NCBI RefSeq assembly: GCF_000422245.1
Contig: NZ_ATHI01000030.1
Span: 62,001 to 126,000 of the forward strand
Source of the DNA: Alkalidesulfovibrio alkalitolerans DSM 16529
Lineage (GTDB): Bacteria > Desulfobacterota > Desulfovibrionia > Desulfovibrionales > Desulfovibrionaceae
Direction of reading: 5' to 3'
Length of the DNA: 64,000 nt
In this document: positions 8,638 to 19,600 of the stretch, in pieces
Position numbering within the stretch: position 1 is the first letter of the stretch
Layout of the letters: each line of letters starts with the position of its first letter
The notes under the pieces: generated by a model
The model's database searches: none
Told to the model about the DNA's origin: nothing
Seen by the model: only the letters and a program-made list of their open reading frames with translations
Made by a program: the position numbers and the translations under genes

Positions 8638-9735
8638 TCAGTCGGCGGAAAAGCCCCGGCGGGCCAGAAGCTCGCGGTACAGGGCCTCGACCTCATCGAC
8701 CTTGCGCTCGATGGTGAAGGTCGCGGAGAGCTCGCGCGAGGCGGCCGCGAAGCGTGCGCGGGCCTCGTGGTCGCGTTCCAGGCGCAACAGTCCTTCGGCC
8801 AGAGCGGAAGCATCGCCCGGCGGAACCAGGATGCCACGGCCTTCGATCAGTTCGGGGATGCCGCCCACGGCCGTGGAGAGCACGGGCAGGCCCGCGAGGC
8901 AGGCTTCGAGCAGGGTGTTGGGCAGGGATTCGGAGAGCGAGGAGATGACGAAGGCGTCGAAGACGCCCAGGTAGTCGGCCACGTGCGGCGTGCGCGGGAT
9001 GAAGGCGAAGAGGTCGGCCACGTTCAGCTCGCGCGCCAGCGGTCCCCACTTGGCGGGGTTCGTGCCCACGAGCACCAGGCGGGCGGACAAGCCCTTTGTC
9101 TTGGCCAGTGCCGCCGCGCGCACGAGTTGCTCCACGCCCTTGACCGGCTTGTCGCCGGTGATGGAGCCGATCACGAGCGCGTCTGGAGCGATGCCGAGTT
9201 CCGCGCGCACGGCCAAAGGCTCGCGGCCCGCGCGCACGCGGCCCTCGGGCACGCCGTTGTAGATCACGCGCAGCTTGGCGCGGGGCGCGCCGATGCGCGC
9301 CAGAACGTCGGCGCAGGCGCGCGAGTTGACGCTCACCGCGTCCACGCCGGGCGACCACCAAGGCAGGGGATTGCCCGGCCGGTAGCACACGCCCCGGTTC
9401 AGGACCACCACGGCCCGCCGCTTGGCCAGCCGCCAGCGAAGCCCCCACCACGAGGCCAGCTTGCAAGCCTTGTTGTGGAAGGCGTGGAGCACGAAGGGGG
9501 TGTCGTGCGCGGGCAAAAGCTGTTCCACGGCCGCCCGCCAGCAGCCGCGCTTCGCGGGCAGGGCCACGGCCCTGAAGGCGGCCTCGCCGCCCGCCTCTTG
9601 GTCGGGCAGCGACGATACGGCGGGCGTGAGCAGGAAGGTCTCGTGGCCGCGTCCGGCCAGCCCCTGCGCCAGGTAGAGGGCTTGGCGCGAGCCGCCCGAG
9701 AGGCTCTCCGAGGATGTCAGGTAGATGACGCGCAC
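8638..9735 (-). CDS. Glycosyltransferase family 4 (GT-B fold)
   Basis: A 365-residue GT-B glycosyltransferase. The N-terminal domain opens with RVIYLTSSESLSGGSRQALYLA and carries the glycine-rich acceptor loop. The C-terminal nucleotide-sugar domain has VIGSITGDKPVKG, LVLVGTNPAKWG and the family-4 E-x7-E motif in SLSESLPNTLLEACLAGLPVL followed by GGIPELI. The start is GTG 9735, 3 bases after the stop of the PAP2 phosphatase gene. It belongs to the envelope polysaccharide run that starts at larB. The sugar donor and acceptor cannot be read from sequence. Confidence 0.9.
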   Translation of the reverse strand: MRVIYLTSSESLSGGSRQALYLAQGLAGRGHETFLLTPAVSSLPDQEAGGEAAFRAVALPAKRGCWRAAVEQLLPAHDTPFVLHAFHNKACKLASWWGLRWRLAKRRAVVVLNRGVCYRPGNPLPWWSPGVDAVSVNSRACADVLARIGAPRAKLRVIYNGVPEGRVRAGREPLAVRAELGIAPDALVIGSITGDKPVKGVEQLVRAAALAKTKGLSARLVLVGTNPAKWGPLARELNVADLFAFIPRTPHVADYLGVFDAFVISSLSESLPNTLLEACLAGLPVLSTAVGGIPELIEGRGILVPPGDASALAEGLLRLERDHEARARFAAASRELSATFTIERKVDEVEALYRELLARRGFSAD

Positions 9736-9738
9736 GGC

Positions 9739-10386
9739 CTACGCGCTCCGGGAAAAGAGGCGCGACCAGCGGACGTCGGCCAGCACTGCGGCGAAAATTC
9801 CGGCCATGGAGCCGAACAGCCAACCGAAGAAGACGTCCGAAGGGCTGTGCCAGGAGAGGTAGATGCGCGAAAAGGCAATCAGCCCGACGAAGACGCCCAG
9901 GGCGAGGCTTACGGCCGCGTGGGGCCAGGCCAGGGCCAAGGCCGTGCCCGTGCCGGTGCTCTCGGCCGTGTGGCCCGAGGGCAGGGAGTGGTGCGAGGCG
10001 TCCAGGGTCATGGGCCGGAACAGGCGGTCCGAGGCGTCGGGGCGCGGGGAGCCCAGGGCAATCTTGGTCACCCGCACCAGGAAGAATGAAATGAATATCT
10101 GCAACGCCGCGAAAGTCAGCCAGTAGCGCACGCGGTGCTTCTCGCCCTTCTTCCAGGCGCGAAAAAGGCACAGCGCGGCCAGGGTGTAGAGCACGGGGTT
10201 GCCCCAGTCGGAGAAGGCCCGCATCAGGGTTTTGGCCCACTGGTTCTCGTCGCGGTGGACGCGAAATGCCCAATCCGCGGCCGTGGCGTCCTCGAACAGG
10301 AGCCAGATCGCGGCCAGCATGGCCAGCAGCGGCAGGGAGCACAAAAGCCAGCGGCCCAAGATGGCCCGAAAGGAAAGCGTGGTCAT
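9739..10386 (-). CDS. PAP2-family membrane phosphatase
   Basis: A 215-residue integral membrane protein with about five or six hydrophobic segments. All three phosphatidic-acid-phosphatase motifs are present: KIALGSPRP (K-x6-RP), SLPSGHTAES (PSGH) and SRIYLSWHSPSD (SR-x5-H-x3-D). Family members remove phosphate from lipid phosphates, including undecaprenyl diphosphate and lipid A. Lying between an O-antigen ligase and glycosyltransferases, it probably recycles or trims a lipid carrier or lipid A. The start ATG overlaps the stop of the O-antigen ligase gene by 4 bases (ATGA). Confidence 0.92.
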   Translation of the reverse strand: MTTLSFRAILGRWLLCSLPLLAMLAAIWLLFEDATAADWAFRVHRDENQWAKTLMRAFSDWGNPVLYTLAALCLFRAWKKGEKHRVRYWLTFAALQIFISFFLVRVTKIALGSPRPDASDRLFRPMTLDASHHSLPSGHTAESTGTGTALALAWPHAAVSLALGVFVGLIAFSRIYLSWHSPSDVFFGWLFGSMAGIFAAVLADVRWSRLFSRSA

Positions 10387-11630
10387 GGAGTACCGTCCTC
10401 TTCACGCAGAAGGCGGGCGCAGGCCAGGCCCAACCCCTGCACGGACATGGCCAGGCCGAGCCACCAGGTGCGGAAGAATTCGTGCGCCGTGGCGGCAGTG
10501 AGAAGATAGCCCGCATAGGCCGAGACCATGGCCAGGGCGATCAGGCCGTGCGGCGTGTAGCGGCCTCGCCGCCGCCACAGCGGCGGCAGCATGTAGGCCA
10601 GCGTACCAAACAGGAAGGCCACGGCCACAGTGAAGCCCACGATGCCGGTGTCGGCCAGGAATTGCAGGTAGATGTTGTGGGGATGCGGCATGGCCGTGAA
10701 GGGAAATTCGATGCCCAGGGAGGTGTAGGCCGCGTGGTAGGTGTTCAGCCCCGCGCCGAAGACCGGGTAGGCTTTGAAGACTTCGATGGCCGCACCCCAG
10801 ATGGTCCAGCGCTGGTCGGCGGCGATCACTGCGGGATCGAAGCGCCCCAGCCCGTTCGCAAGCAGGAAAAACACGACCAGGGCGGCCACGCCGAGCAGCG
10901 TTCGCGGACCGAAACGCAGCACGCCGAAGACGGTGATGACCAGGACGAAGCCCAGCCAGCCCGAACGGGTGTGGCTGAAGACGAGCAGGAACAAGGCGGG
11001 CGCGGCCACGAGCAGGCTTGTAACGATGCGCCGGGACATGGGCCAGCGCGCGGGCAAAAGAGCGGGCAGGGCCAGGATCGCGGGCGTGGCCAACGACATC
11101 AGGTTGCCGACGCGCGGCGTATGCATGGTGCCAGTGAGCCGATGGGTTTGCAGAAAGCCAACATCGCTGGGATTGAAGGCGTGGTTGAAAACGTACTGGT
11201 AGACCCCGGCCACCCCCTGGGCGCAGGCCATCGCGGCCATGCAGCCCACCATCCAGGAGATGTGCCGCCAGGTGCGGGCCGTCTCCAGGGCCGCCAGCCC
11301 CAGGAAGAGGGTGGCGTGCAGGGACGAAGTCAGGGCGTAGCGGCTGAGGGACGGATGCATGGAATGCAGGGTTTTGAAGAGGATCACCGCCAGAAAGGCC
11401 GCGAAGACGGCGCGCAATGGGAAGCGTGCGAGCACCGAGCCGCGCCAGTCCAGGATGTAGTACAGGGCCAGCCCCACGGTGGCCGTGCTGCCGCCGATCT
11501 CGCGAAACGAGATACCGAAAGGGTGCAGCAGCAGGTAGAAGCAAAGCCCCAGACGAGCGATGTCCAGGAACAACTCTGCCCATTCCCGGCGGGATGTCGG
11601 CGGGGTGATGACGGTGTTTTTCAAGTTCAT
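10383..11630 (-). CDS. O-antigen ligase family (WaaL/Wzy-type) membrane protein
   Basis: A 415-residue polytopic membrane protein with ten or more hydrophobic segments and one large periplasmic loop. The Wzy_C/WaaL signature is visible: FSHTRSGWLGF, then PVFGAGLNTYHAAY and FTAMPHPHNIYLQFLADTGIVG, where the H-x-H-N-x-x-L pattern is typical. It would transfer or polymerise lipid-linked O-antigen. The start is ATG 11630; a much longer open frame upstream is a shadow of the neighbouring glycosyltransferase gene. It is 14 bases after that gene and overlaps the PAP2 start by 4 bases. Ligase and polymerase cannot be separated by sequence alone. Confidence 0.88.
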   Translation of the reverse strand: MNLKNTVITPPTSRREWAELFLDIARLGLCFYLLLHPFGISFREIGGSTATVGLALYYILDWRGSVLARFPLRAVFAAFLAVILFKTLHSMHPSLSRYALTSSLHATLFLGLAALETARTWRHISWMVGCMAAMACAQGVAGVYQYVFNHAFNPSDVGFLQTHRLTGTMHTPRVGNLMSLATPAILALPALLPARWPMSRRIVTSLLVAAPALFLLVFSHTRSGWLGFVLVITVFGVLRFGPRTLLGVAALVVFFLLANGLGRFDPAVIAADQRWTIWGAAIEVFKAYPVFGAGLNTYHAAYTSLGIEFPFTAMPHPHNIYLQFLADTGIVGFTVAVAFLFGTLAYMLPPLWRRRGRYTPHGLIALAMVSAYAGYLLTAATAHEFFRTWWLGLAMSVQGLGLACARLLREEDGTP

Positions 11631-11644
11631 CGACGTCCTGTTTC

Positions 11645-12748
11645 TCAGGGCTTTGGCTTGTGCGCCGACTGCCCGGCAAGCTGCGAAAGCCAGTCGGCCA
11701 GGCGCTTGCTCTGCGTCTTGAGATCGAAATTCTCCCGGCAGGCCCGCCAGGCGGCCAGACGATGCTTGGCGAATTTTTCGGGGTCGCATGTCAGGGCCTG
11801 GCGCAATGGCTCGCGCAGGTCGTCGCCGCGAAGCGAGTCGCCTTGTTTGGGATCGGCCAGGAACGGGGCCAGGGCAGTCGGCCAGACCTCGCGCAATCCG
11901 CCTACGTCGCGGGCCACGGGCAAAAGACCGAACGCCATGGCTTCGAGCAGGGTGTTGGGCAGCCCCTCGGAGCGCGAAGGCAGCACGAAGACGTCGGCCC
12001 GTTCCAGAAAGGCCCGGACATTGGACTGAAAACCGTGAAAGGTCAATCTGTCGTCGATTCCGAGCGAGCGCCCTAACTCGCGCAAAGCGTGTTCGGACGA
12101 GCCCTCGCCCACGACGTCCAGGCGATAGTCCAGCCCCTCGCCCGCGAGCGCGGCCAGGGCGTGCAGAAGGTCGGCGTGCCCTTTGTCCGGATTGAGTTGC
12201 GAGGTGACGACCAGACGGCGCGGCCCGTCGTGGTCGCGCGGTGCGGGCGGCGCGGCCGCGCACTCCTTGCCCGTGCGGATGACCGTGATCTCCTCGGGCG
12301 CGAGGAAGGATACCTCGGCGAGCATGCCGTTCTTGATGAACTCGCAGGGCGAGAGCAGGCGGGGCCTGACGAAACGGTGCGTGAGGCGCACCTTGAGCGT
12401 GTCGCGCATGTCGCGCGGCAGGCCCACGCGGTGCACCACGGGCAGTCCGGCCAGACGCGCGGCCACGCCTGCGGTGCGCAGGTCCTTGCCCACGTTGCAA
12501 ACCACGACCTGGACGCCGTGCATTTTGAAGTGGTGCAGGAAAAAGGCGATCATGAGCGGCGAGTAGTCAAGGCCGAAGCGCCTCGCCGAGACGTTCAGGC
12601 CGCGCGCGGCCGAAGCGTCGGCGAACGTGCCTTCGCGGCAGACGATGGAGACGCCGTGCCCCATGGCTTGAAGGCGTGCGGCCGCGTCCAGGGTCCAGGT
12701 CTTGACACCGCCCCAGCGCCGCGTGGAGTTGACGAAGCAGACGTTCAC
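11645..12748 (-). CDS. Glycosyltransferase family 4
   Basis: A 367-residue GT-B glycosyltransferase. The N-terminal domain starts NVCFVNSTRRWGGVKTWTLD, with a GG acceptor loop. The C-terminal domain has VVTSQLNPDKGHADLL, LDVVGEGSSEHAL and the family-4 donor-site motif SRSEGLPNTLLEAMAFGLLPV followed by DVGGLREVW. The start is GTG 12748, which overlaps the larB stop (GTGA). The ATG at 12856 lies inside larB and is rejected. Presumably it adds a sugar to a lipopolysaccharide core or O-unit. Confidence 0.9.
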   Translation of the reverse strand: MNVCFVNSTRRWGGVKTWTLDAAARLQAMGHGVSIVCREGTFADASAARGLNVSARRFGLDYSPLMIAFFLHHFKMHGVQVVVCNVGKDLRTAGVAARLAGLPVVHRVGLPRDMRDTLKVRLTHRFVRPRLLSPCEFIKNGMLAEVSFLAPEEITVIRTGKECAAAPPAPRDHDGPRRLVVTSQLNPDKGHADLLHALAALAGEGLDYRLDVVGEGSSEHALRELGRSLGIDDRLTFHGFQSNVRAFLERADVFVLPSRSEGLPNTLLEAMAFGLLPVARDVGGLREVWPTALAPFLADPKQGDSLRGDDLREPLRQALTCDPEKFAKHRLAAWRACRENFDLKTQSKRLADWLSQLAGQSAHKPKP

Positions 12749-13545
12749 GCGCGTTCGTCCGGGGCAGGAGTGGAGAGCGCCGCGAGCAGCTTGGCGGCCA
12801 GCGCGGCCGCGCCGTAGCCGTTGTCGATATTGACCACGCAAAGGCCCGGCGCGCACGAGTTGAGCATGGTCAAGAGCGCGGCCAGGCCGGAAAGGCCGGT
12901 GCCGTAGCCCACCGAGGTGGGCACCGCGATCACTGGCTTGCCGAACATGCCCGCCAGAACGCTCGGCAGCGCGCCCTCCATGCCCGCGACCGCGACGTGC
13001 AACCGCGCGACAGAGAGGGCTTCCACACCCTGAAGCAGCCGGTGCAGCCCGGCCACGCCCACGTCGGCCAGGAATCCGGCCGAGAGGCCGAAGAAGCGCG
13101 CCGCACCCAGCGCCTCCATGGCCACGGGCAGATCCGCCGCCCCGGCCGAGACGATCATCACCTCGCCCGAGGCGGGCCAGGGCTCGGCCAGTTCCAGGGA
13201 GCGGCCCAGGGAAAAGAGGCGCGGCCGCTCCCAGTACTCGCCTTCCGGGAAGGTCGTCAGCAGCTTCTCACCCTGCGCGGGATCAAGCCGCGTGACCAGC
13301 GCTGGCTGGCCAGCGTCGCGCAACCCGCCCACGGCCGCGACCAGTTGCCGGTCGTCCTTGCCCTGGCCGAAAACGACTTCGGGCTGGCCGGTGCGCGCCG
13401 CACGGGATGTGTCCAAACAGATGCCTTCGGCGAGTCGGGCGTAGGGGGCGAAGCGGCAGCCCTTGAGCGCGTCGTGGGCGGTTTGCGCGTCCATGCGGCC
13501 CGAGGAGACGTCGTCGAGGATCGCGCGCAGGCGGGTGTCGTCCAT
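12745..13545 (-). CDS. larB: LarB-type nickel-pincer cofactor biosynthesis protein (PurE-like)
   Basis: A 266-residue protein whose C-terminal two thirds resemble PurE AIR carboxylase: VMIVSAGAADLPVAMEA, DVGVAGLHRLL, AVAGMEGALPSVLAGMFGKPVIAVPTSVGYG and NIDNGYGAA. In the family, LarB carboxylates and hydrolyses nicotinic acid adenine dinucleotide to start synthesis of the nickel-pincer nucleotide of lactate racemase and related enzymes. The N-terminal DALKGCRFAPYARLAEG is also typical. ATG 13545 is chosen over an upstream in-frame ATG with a non-family extension. larC and larE are not in the window. The GTGA overlap joins it to polysaccharide genes with no obvious functional link. Confidence 0.85.
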   Translation of the reverse strand: MDDTRLRAILDDVSSGRMDAQTAHDALKGCRFAPYARLAEGICLDTSRAARTGQPEVVFGQGKDDRQLVAAVGGLRDAGQPALVTRLDPAQGEKLLTTFPEGEYWERPRLFSLGRSLELAEPWPASGEVMIVSAGAADLPVAMEALGAARFFGLSAGFLADVGVAGLHRLLQGVEALSVARLHVAVAGMEGALPSVLAGMFGKPVIAVPTSVGYGTGLSGLAALLTMLNSCAPGLCVVNIDNGYGAAALAAKLLAALSTPAPDERA

Positions 13546-13754
13546 GGCAGGGAAGCTATATCCGCCACCGACGCAGGTCAACCGGGGAATCTTGCCCCGC
13601 AGCGCGTGCCCGGAGGCGGTCCGGGCATTGTCCTGACGGGCAAATGTCTGTATGGATTGTCGGCGATGACCTCAAGACGCATGCGGAACCACGAGAGGCC
13701 GGTGGACATCATGATCGCTTCCGTACGCCCCGGGAACAGACCGAGGAACGCCGG

Positions 13755-15245
<1,491 letters not shown>

Positions 15246-15327
15246 GGCCCCACGCGCAAAGGCCAAGGCAGAATCCCCGCCCATACGGCAGAGCTTCAAG
15301 GAATTTTTTCGCATCCAAGGAGGATAC

Positions 15328-16518
15328 ATGAGTCTGCTTTCGTCCCAGGTCGCGGAATACATCGGCAAGTCGTCGTGGATCCGCAAGATGTTCGAGGAAG
15401 GCGCGAAGCTCAAGGCCGAGCACGGCACGGACAAGGTCTGCGATTTTTCGCTGGGCAACCCTGACCTGCCGCCTCCCATGGCCGTGAAGACGGCCCTGTG
15501 CGAGATCGCCGAGACCATCGACCAGCCCTTCAGCGTGGGCTACATGCACAACGCCGGGTATCCGGCCGTGCGCGCCAAGCTCGCGGCCGAGGTGGCGCGC
15601 GAGCAACAGTGCCCCGTGAACGCGCAGGACGTGATCATCACCTGCGGCGCGGCCGGAGGCATCAACGCCTTTTTCCGCGCTGTGCTCGAACCCGGCGACG
15701 AAGTGCTCGCGCCCTCGCCGTTCTTCGTGGAGTACGGCTTCTATACCCAGAATTTCGGCGGCGTGTTCGTCACCGCGCCCGCCAAGGATCTGACATTCGA
15801 TCTCGACCTCGACGCCCTGGCGCGGGCCATCACCCCGAAGACCCGGGTGGTGCTCGTCAATTCGCCCAACAACCCCACGGGCGCGGTCTATCCGCGCGCG
15901 GACCTCGAAGCGCTGGCCAGCCTCCTGGCCGAGAAGTCGGCCGAGCACGGCCGTCCCATCTTCCTTCTGGCTGACGAGCCTTACCGGTTCCTGGTCTACG
16001 AGGGCGTGGACGTGCCCCCCGTGCTGCCGCTGTATCCCTACTCCGTGGTGGTCAGCTCCTTCTCCAAGAACCTCTCCCTGGCGGGCGAGCGCATCGGCTA
16101 TCTGGCCGTGAACCCGGCCATGCCCGAAAAAGAAGTCCTGCTCGGCGGGCTGACGCTGACCAACCGCATTCTGGGTTTCGTGAACGCCCCGGCCCTGGCC
16201 CAGCAGGTGCTGGAGAAGGCCCTGGGCTACGGCGTGGACGCCTCGATCTACGCTTCGCGCCGCGCGGCCATGGCCGAGGTGCTGCGCGAGACGGGCTACA
16301 CCTTCCAGATGCCCAAGGGCGCGTTCTACTTTTTCCCGCAGGCCCCCGGCGGCGACGACGTGGCTTTTTGCCGGGTCCTGGCGGAGAATCTTGTCCTGGC
16401 CGTGCCCGGCTCGGGCTTCGGCCGTCCCGGCTACTTCCGTCTGGCGTTTTGCGTGGGCGAGGAAGTCATCCGGCGCAGCCGCGAGGGTTTCGCCAAGGCG
16501 CGCGCCGCCTTCGCCTAG
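15328..16518 (+). CDS. PLP-dependent class I/II aminotransferase
   Basis: A 396-residue aminotransferase of fold type I. Visible landmarks are FSLGNPDLPPP near the N-terminus, GAAGGINAFFRAVLEPGDEV (cofactor phosphate region), NSPNNPTGAVYP, DEPYRF, and the PLP lysine in SSFSKNLSLAGERIGY. The C-terminal GFGRPGYFRLAFCV holds the arginine that binds the substrate carboxylate. The start ATG is preceded by a strong AAGGAGG. It follows the sigma-54 activator after 82 bases and ends before an intrinsic terminator. The amino-acid substrate is not predictable; aspartate/aromatic types are closest. Confidence 0.9.
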   Translation: MSLLSSQVAEYIGKSSWIRKMFEEGAKLKAEHGTDKVCDFSLGNPDLPPPMAVKTALCEIAETIDQPFSVGYMHNAGYPAVRAKLAAEVAREQQCPVNAQDVIITCGAAGGINAFFRAVLEPGDEVLAPSPFFVEYGFYTQNFGGVFVTAPAKDLTFDLDLDALARAITPKTRVVLVNSPNNPTGAVYPRADLEALASLLAEKSAEHGRPIFLLADEPYRFLVYEGVDVPPVLPLYPYSVVVSSFSKNLSLAGERIGYLAVNPAMPEKEVLLGGLTLTNRILGFVNAPALAQQVLEKALGYGVDASIYASRRAAMAEVLRETGYTFQMPKGAFYFFPQAPGGDDVAFCRVLAENLVLAVPGSGFGRPGYFRLAFCVGEEVIRRSREGFAKARAAFA

Positions 16519-16545
16519 CCTGCTCTCTCGGCATTCGCAGCAGAA

Positions 16546-16587
16546 AAACGCCCGCCCCGGAAACCGGAGCGGGCGTTTCGTATTTTT
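16546..16587 (+). terminator. Intrinsic terminator after the aminotransferase gene
   Basis: A hairpin with arms AAACGCCCGCCCCGG and CCGGAGCGGGCGTTT (one mismatch) and loop AAA, followed by TCGTATTTTT. It closes the plus-strand aminotransferase unit, and its A/T flanks could also act on the convergent RND operon. Confidence 0.85.
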
Positions 16588-16628
16588 GCGGCAACGCCGC
16601 CGCAGAGGGGCTTTGGGGACAGTCTGCT
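16583..16628. repeat. Partial copy of the dispersed palindromic repeat
   Basis: The sequence TTGCGGCAACGCCGCCGCAG, followed by GGGGCTTTGGGGACAGTCTGC, corresponds to one arm of the palindromic element seen whole at 36504-36629 (in reverse orientation). The other arm is missing. It sits between the terminator and the 3' end of the convergent RND permease gene. Confidence 0.6.
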
Positions 16629-19600
16629 ACACGCCGTTTTCGGCGCTTCGGGGTTTCTCCATGCCGATGAGAAAAGCCAGCAGGCAGGGGATGACGAAGA
16701 CCGTGAAGATGGTGGACACGGCCAGGCCGCCCAGCACGACCGCTCCCAGGCCCCGGTACAGCTCGGAGCCGGGGCCGGGGGCCACGGCCAGGGGCAGCAT
16801 GCCGAAGATGGAGGTCGTGGTGGACATGTAGATGGGGCGAAGCCTGGTGCGCGTGGCGTCGATGATGGCCTCGATGCCCTGCATGCCGTTGTAGCGCACG
16901 TTGTTCACGGACTGGTAGACGATGAGGATGGCGTTGTTGACCACCGCGCCCACGAGGATGATAAAGCCGAGCATGGTCACCACGTCCAGGGGCTGGGGCG
17001 AGACGAGGAGGTTCTGCAGCTTGAGCATCGCGAAGCCGCCCGCCGCGGCCAGCGGCACGGTGAAGAGGATGATGAGCGGGTAGATGAAGTTTCCGAACAG
17101 GGCGCTCATGAGCAGATAGGTGATGGCCAGGGCCAGGAGGAAGTTGTCCTGCAAGGCCAGACGGGTGGCGGTGAGCTTGTCCGCCGCGCCGGACATGGAG
17201 ACGTCGATTCCCCGGAGCAGCCCCATGCCGCGCACGGCCGGGACGATTTGTTCGTCTATGATGTCCATGGCCTGCTGCAGAGGGATGGTTTCGGGCGGAG
17301 ATATCTCCAGGGTGATGGTCCTGCGTCGCTCGAAGTGGCGGATCTGGGTGATGCCATAGGTGCGCGTGAGCTGCGCGAGGCTCGACACGGGAACCACCTG
17401 GCCGCCGGGCGTGGCGATGAGGGCCGAGTGGATATCCTCCGGAGTGCGGTGCTCGCCGCGCTGGCCCATGAGCACTAGGTCGATGGTCTTTTCGCCGGGC
17501 TCCTTGAATTCGCCCACCTTGCGGCCGTCCATGAGCACGTCCACGGCGCGGCCGAGTTCCACGGCGCTCATGTTTGCCGCCCGCACCCGGTCGCGGTTCG
17601 GGGTGAGCACTATCTCGGGGTAGAGCATTTCGAGCGAGGGCACGGGGCGGATCTGTGCGCCCGGAATGGCCTGGGAGACCTGGCCGAAGCTTGCACCCGC
17701 CGCGGCCACCAGGGTATCGATGTCTGGCCCCGAGAAGTCCAGGGAGATGGTTCGTCCCTGGCTGATGTTGGTCTGGAAGATGCCTGCCTGAAGGCTGATG
17801 CCGAAAACGCCTGGAATGGAGTTGACCCACGCGCGCAGTTTCGGGAGCAGTTCCCCGGCGCGCTGTTCCTCGGTGCTGATGGCGCCCAGGATGTTGAATT
17901 GGTCGCCCGAGACGAAGAACATGTTCTGGATGCCGGGCAGCCCGTCCACTTCCTTGCGCATGTGGGGCTCGGCCTGGGCGAAGATGCTCTCGCCCATGGC
18001 GAAGCGTTCCTCGTACGAAAGGCCCGGAGGCGGCACGAGGATGGAAAGGATGAGGTTTCTGTTGCCCTGGGGGAGGTACTCCATCTTGGGGAAGAAGGCC
18101 CAGGTCAGGAGCACGGCGAGTCCTGTGAGACCCACGATGGTCACCAGACGCGAGGTGACGCTCCGGATGCATATCTCCACCAGGGAGGTGAGGAATTCAC
18201 CGACGCGACGACCGAACCTTCCGATGAGCGACCGCTCCGCCGCTGACGGATCCTTGGGTTTGGCGCGCTTGTAGAACTGGGAAGCGAGCATGGGGATGAC
18301 CAGCACCGAGACGAAGAGCGAAAGCGAGATGGCGCAGGTCACGGCGATGGCGATGTCCTTGAAGAGCTGTCCCGCCTCTTCCTGGATGAAAACCACGGGC
18401 AGGAACACGGCCACGGTGGTCGCCGCGGAGGCGAAGACCGCCCCCCAGACCTCGCGCGCGCCGTCGTAGGCGGCGCTGAAGGCGTTTTTGCCCATGCTTC
18501 TGTGGCGGTCGATGTTTTCCAGAACCACGATGGCGCTGTCCACGAGCATGCCCACCGCAAAGGAGATGCCCGCCATGCTGACCACGTTCAGGTTGCGTCC
18601 GAAGGCGGAGAGAAAGATGAAGCAGCCGATGACCGAGATGGGAATCGCCACGCCGACGATGGTCGTCGACGAGATGCTGCGCAGGAAGACGAGAAGCACC
18701 AAGGCCGCCAGCACGCCGCCGATGAGGATGTTCTGGCGCACGAGGTCGATGGCGCCCGTGATGTAGGGGCGCTGGTCGTAGGTCCAGTCGAGGTAGACGC
18801 CGTTGTCCTTGAGGCGTCCCTCGTTCATTTCCCGGACCACGACCTCCACGGCGTCAGTCATGTCCAGGATGTTGGCTCCGGGCTCGGGCTTGACGCCGAT
18901 GGCGATGCCGGGGGCGCCGTTGTGGAGCATGGCCGTGTCCTTGCGCTTGTAGCCGAACTCGACTTCGGCGACGTCGCCCACGGTCACGCGGGTCTGGCCG
19001 GTGGAGACGATGACTACTTCGCGGATATCTTCGGGCGAGGCGAACTCGCCCACGGAGCGGATGCGGTAGGCGCGGCGTCCCACGTCCATGATGCCCGCGG
19101 CCACGTTGGCGTTCTCGCCCGAGAGCACGGCGCTCACGTCGGCGATGGTCAGGCCATGCGCGGCCAGACGCAGCGGATCGACGATCACATGCATCTCGCG
19201 GTCGGTGCCGCCGCCGATGAAGAGGTCGGCCACGCCGGGAACGCGTTCGATGTACTGGCGCACCTCGTTTTCGAGATAGGTGCGGTAGGTGGCGATGTCG
19301 CGCGTGTTTTCCGGCAGGGGCTTGAGCACCATCCAGATGACGGGCGAGGTGTTCGCTCCCGTGGCCACGATGACCGGCCGCTCGGCTGTTTCCGGGTAGC
19401 TCGGCACTTCGTTCAGCTTGTTGGAGACGCGCAACAGCGCGTCGTCCACGCCCACGCCGATCTCGAAGGTCAGGGTGATGTTGCCCTGCGAGTTGAAGGC
19501 CTCGCTGGTCATTTCGCGAAGCCCTGGAATGCCCTTGAGGACCTTTTCCTGTTCCTCGATGATGTCGCGTTCGACTTCGTAAGGAGTCGCGCCGGGCCAC

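Noticed and set aside
10383-12500. A 705-codon minus-strand frame giving the O-antigen ligase a long N-terminal extension
   Set aside because: The extra 290 residues are Arg/Ala/Gly-rich and lie antisense-free but out of frame inside the neighbouring glycosyltransferase gene. The family start is at 11630.
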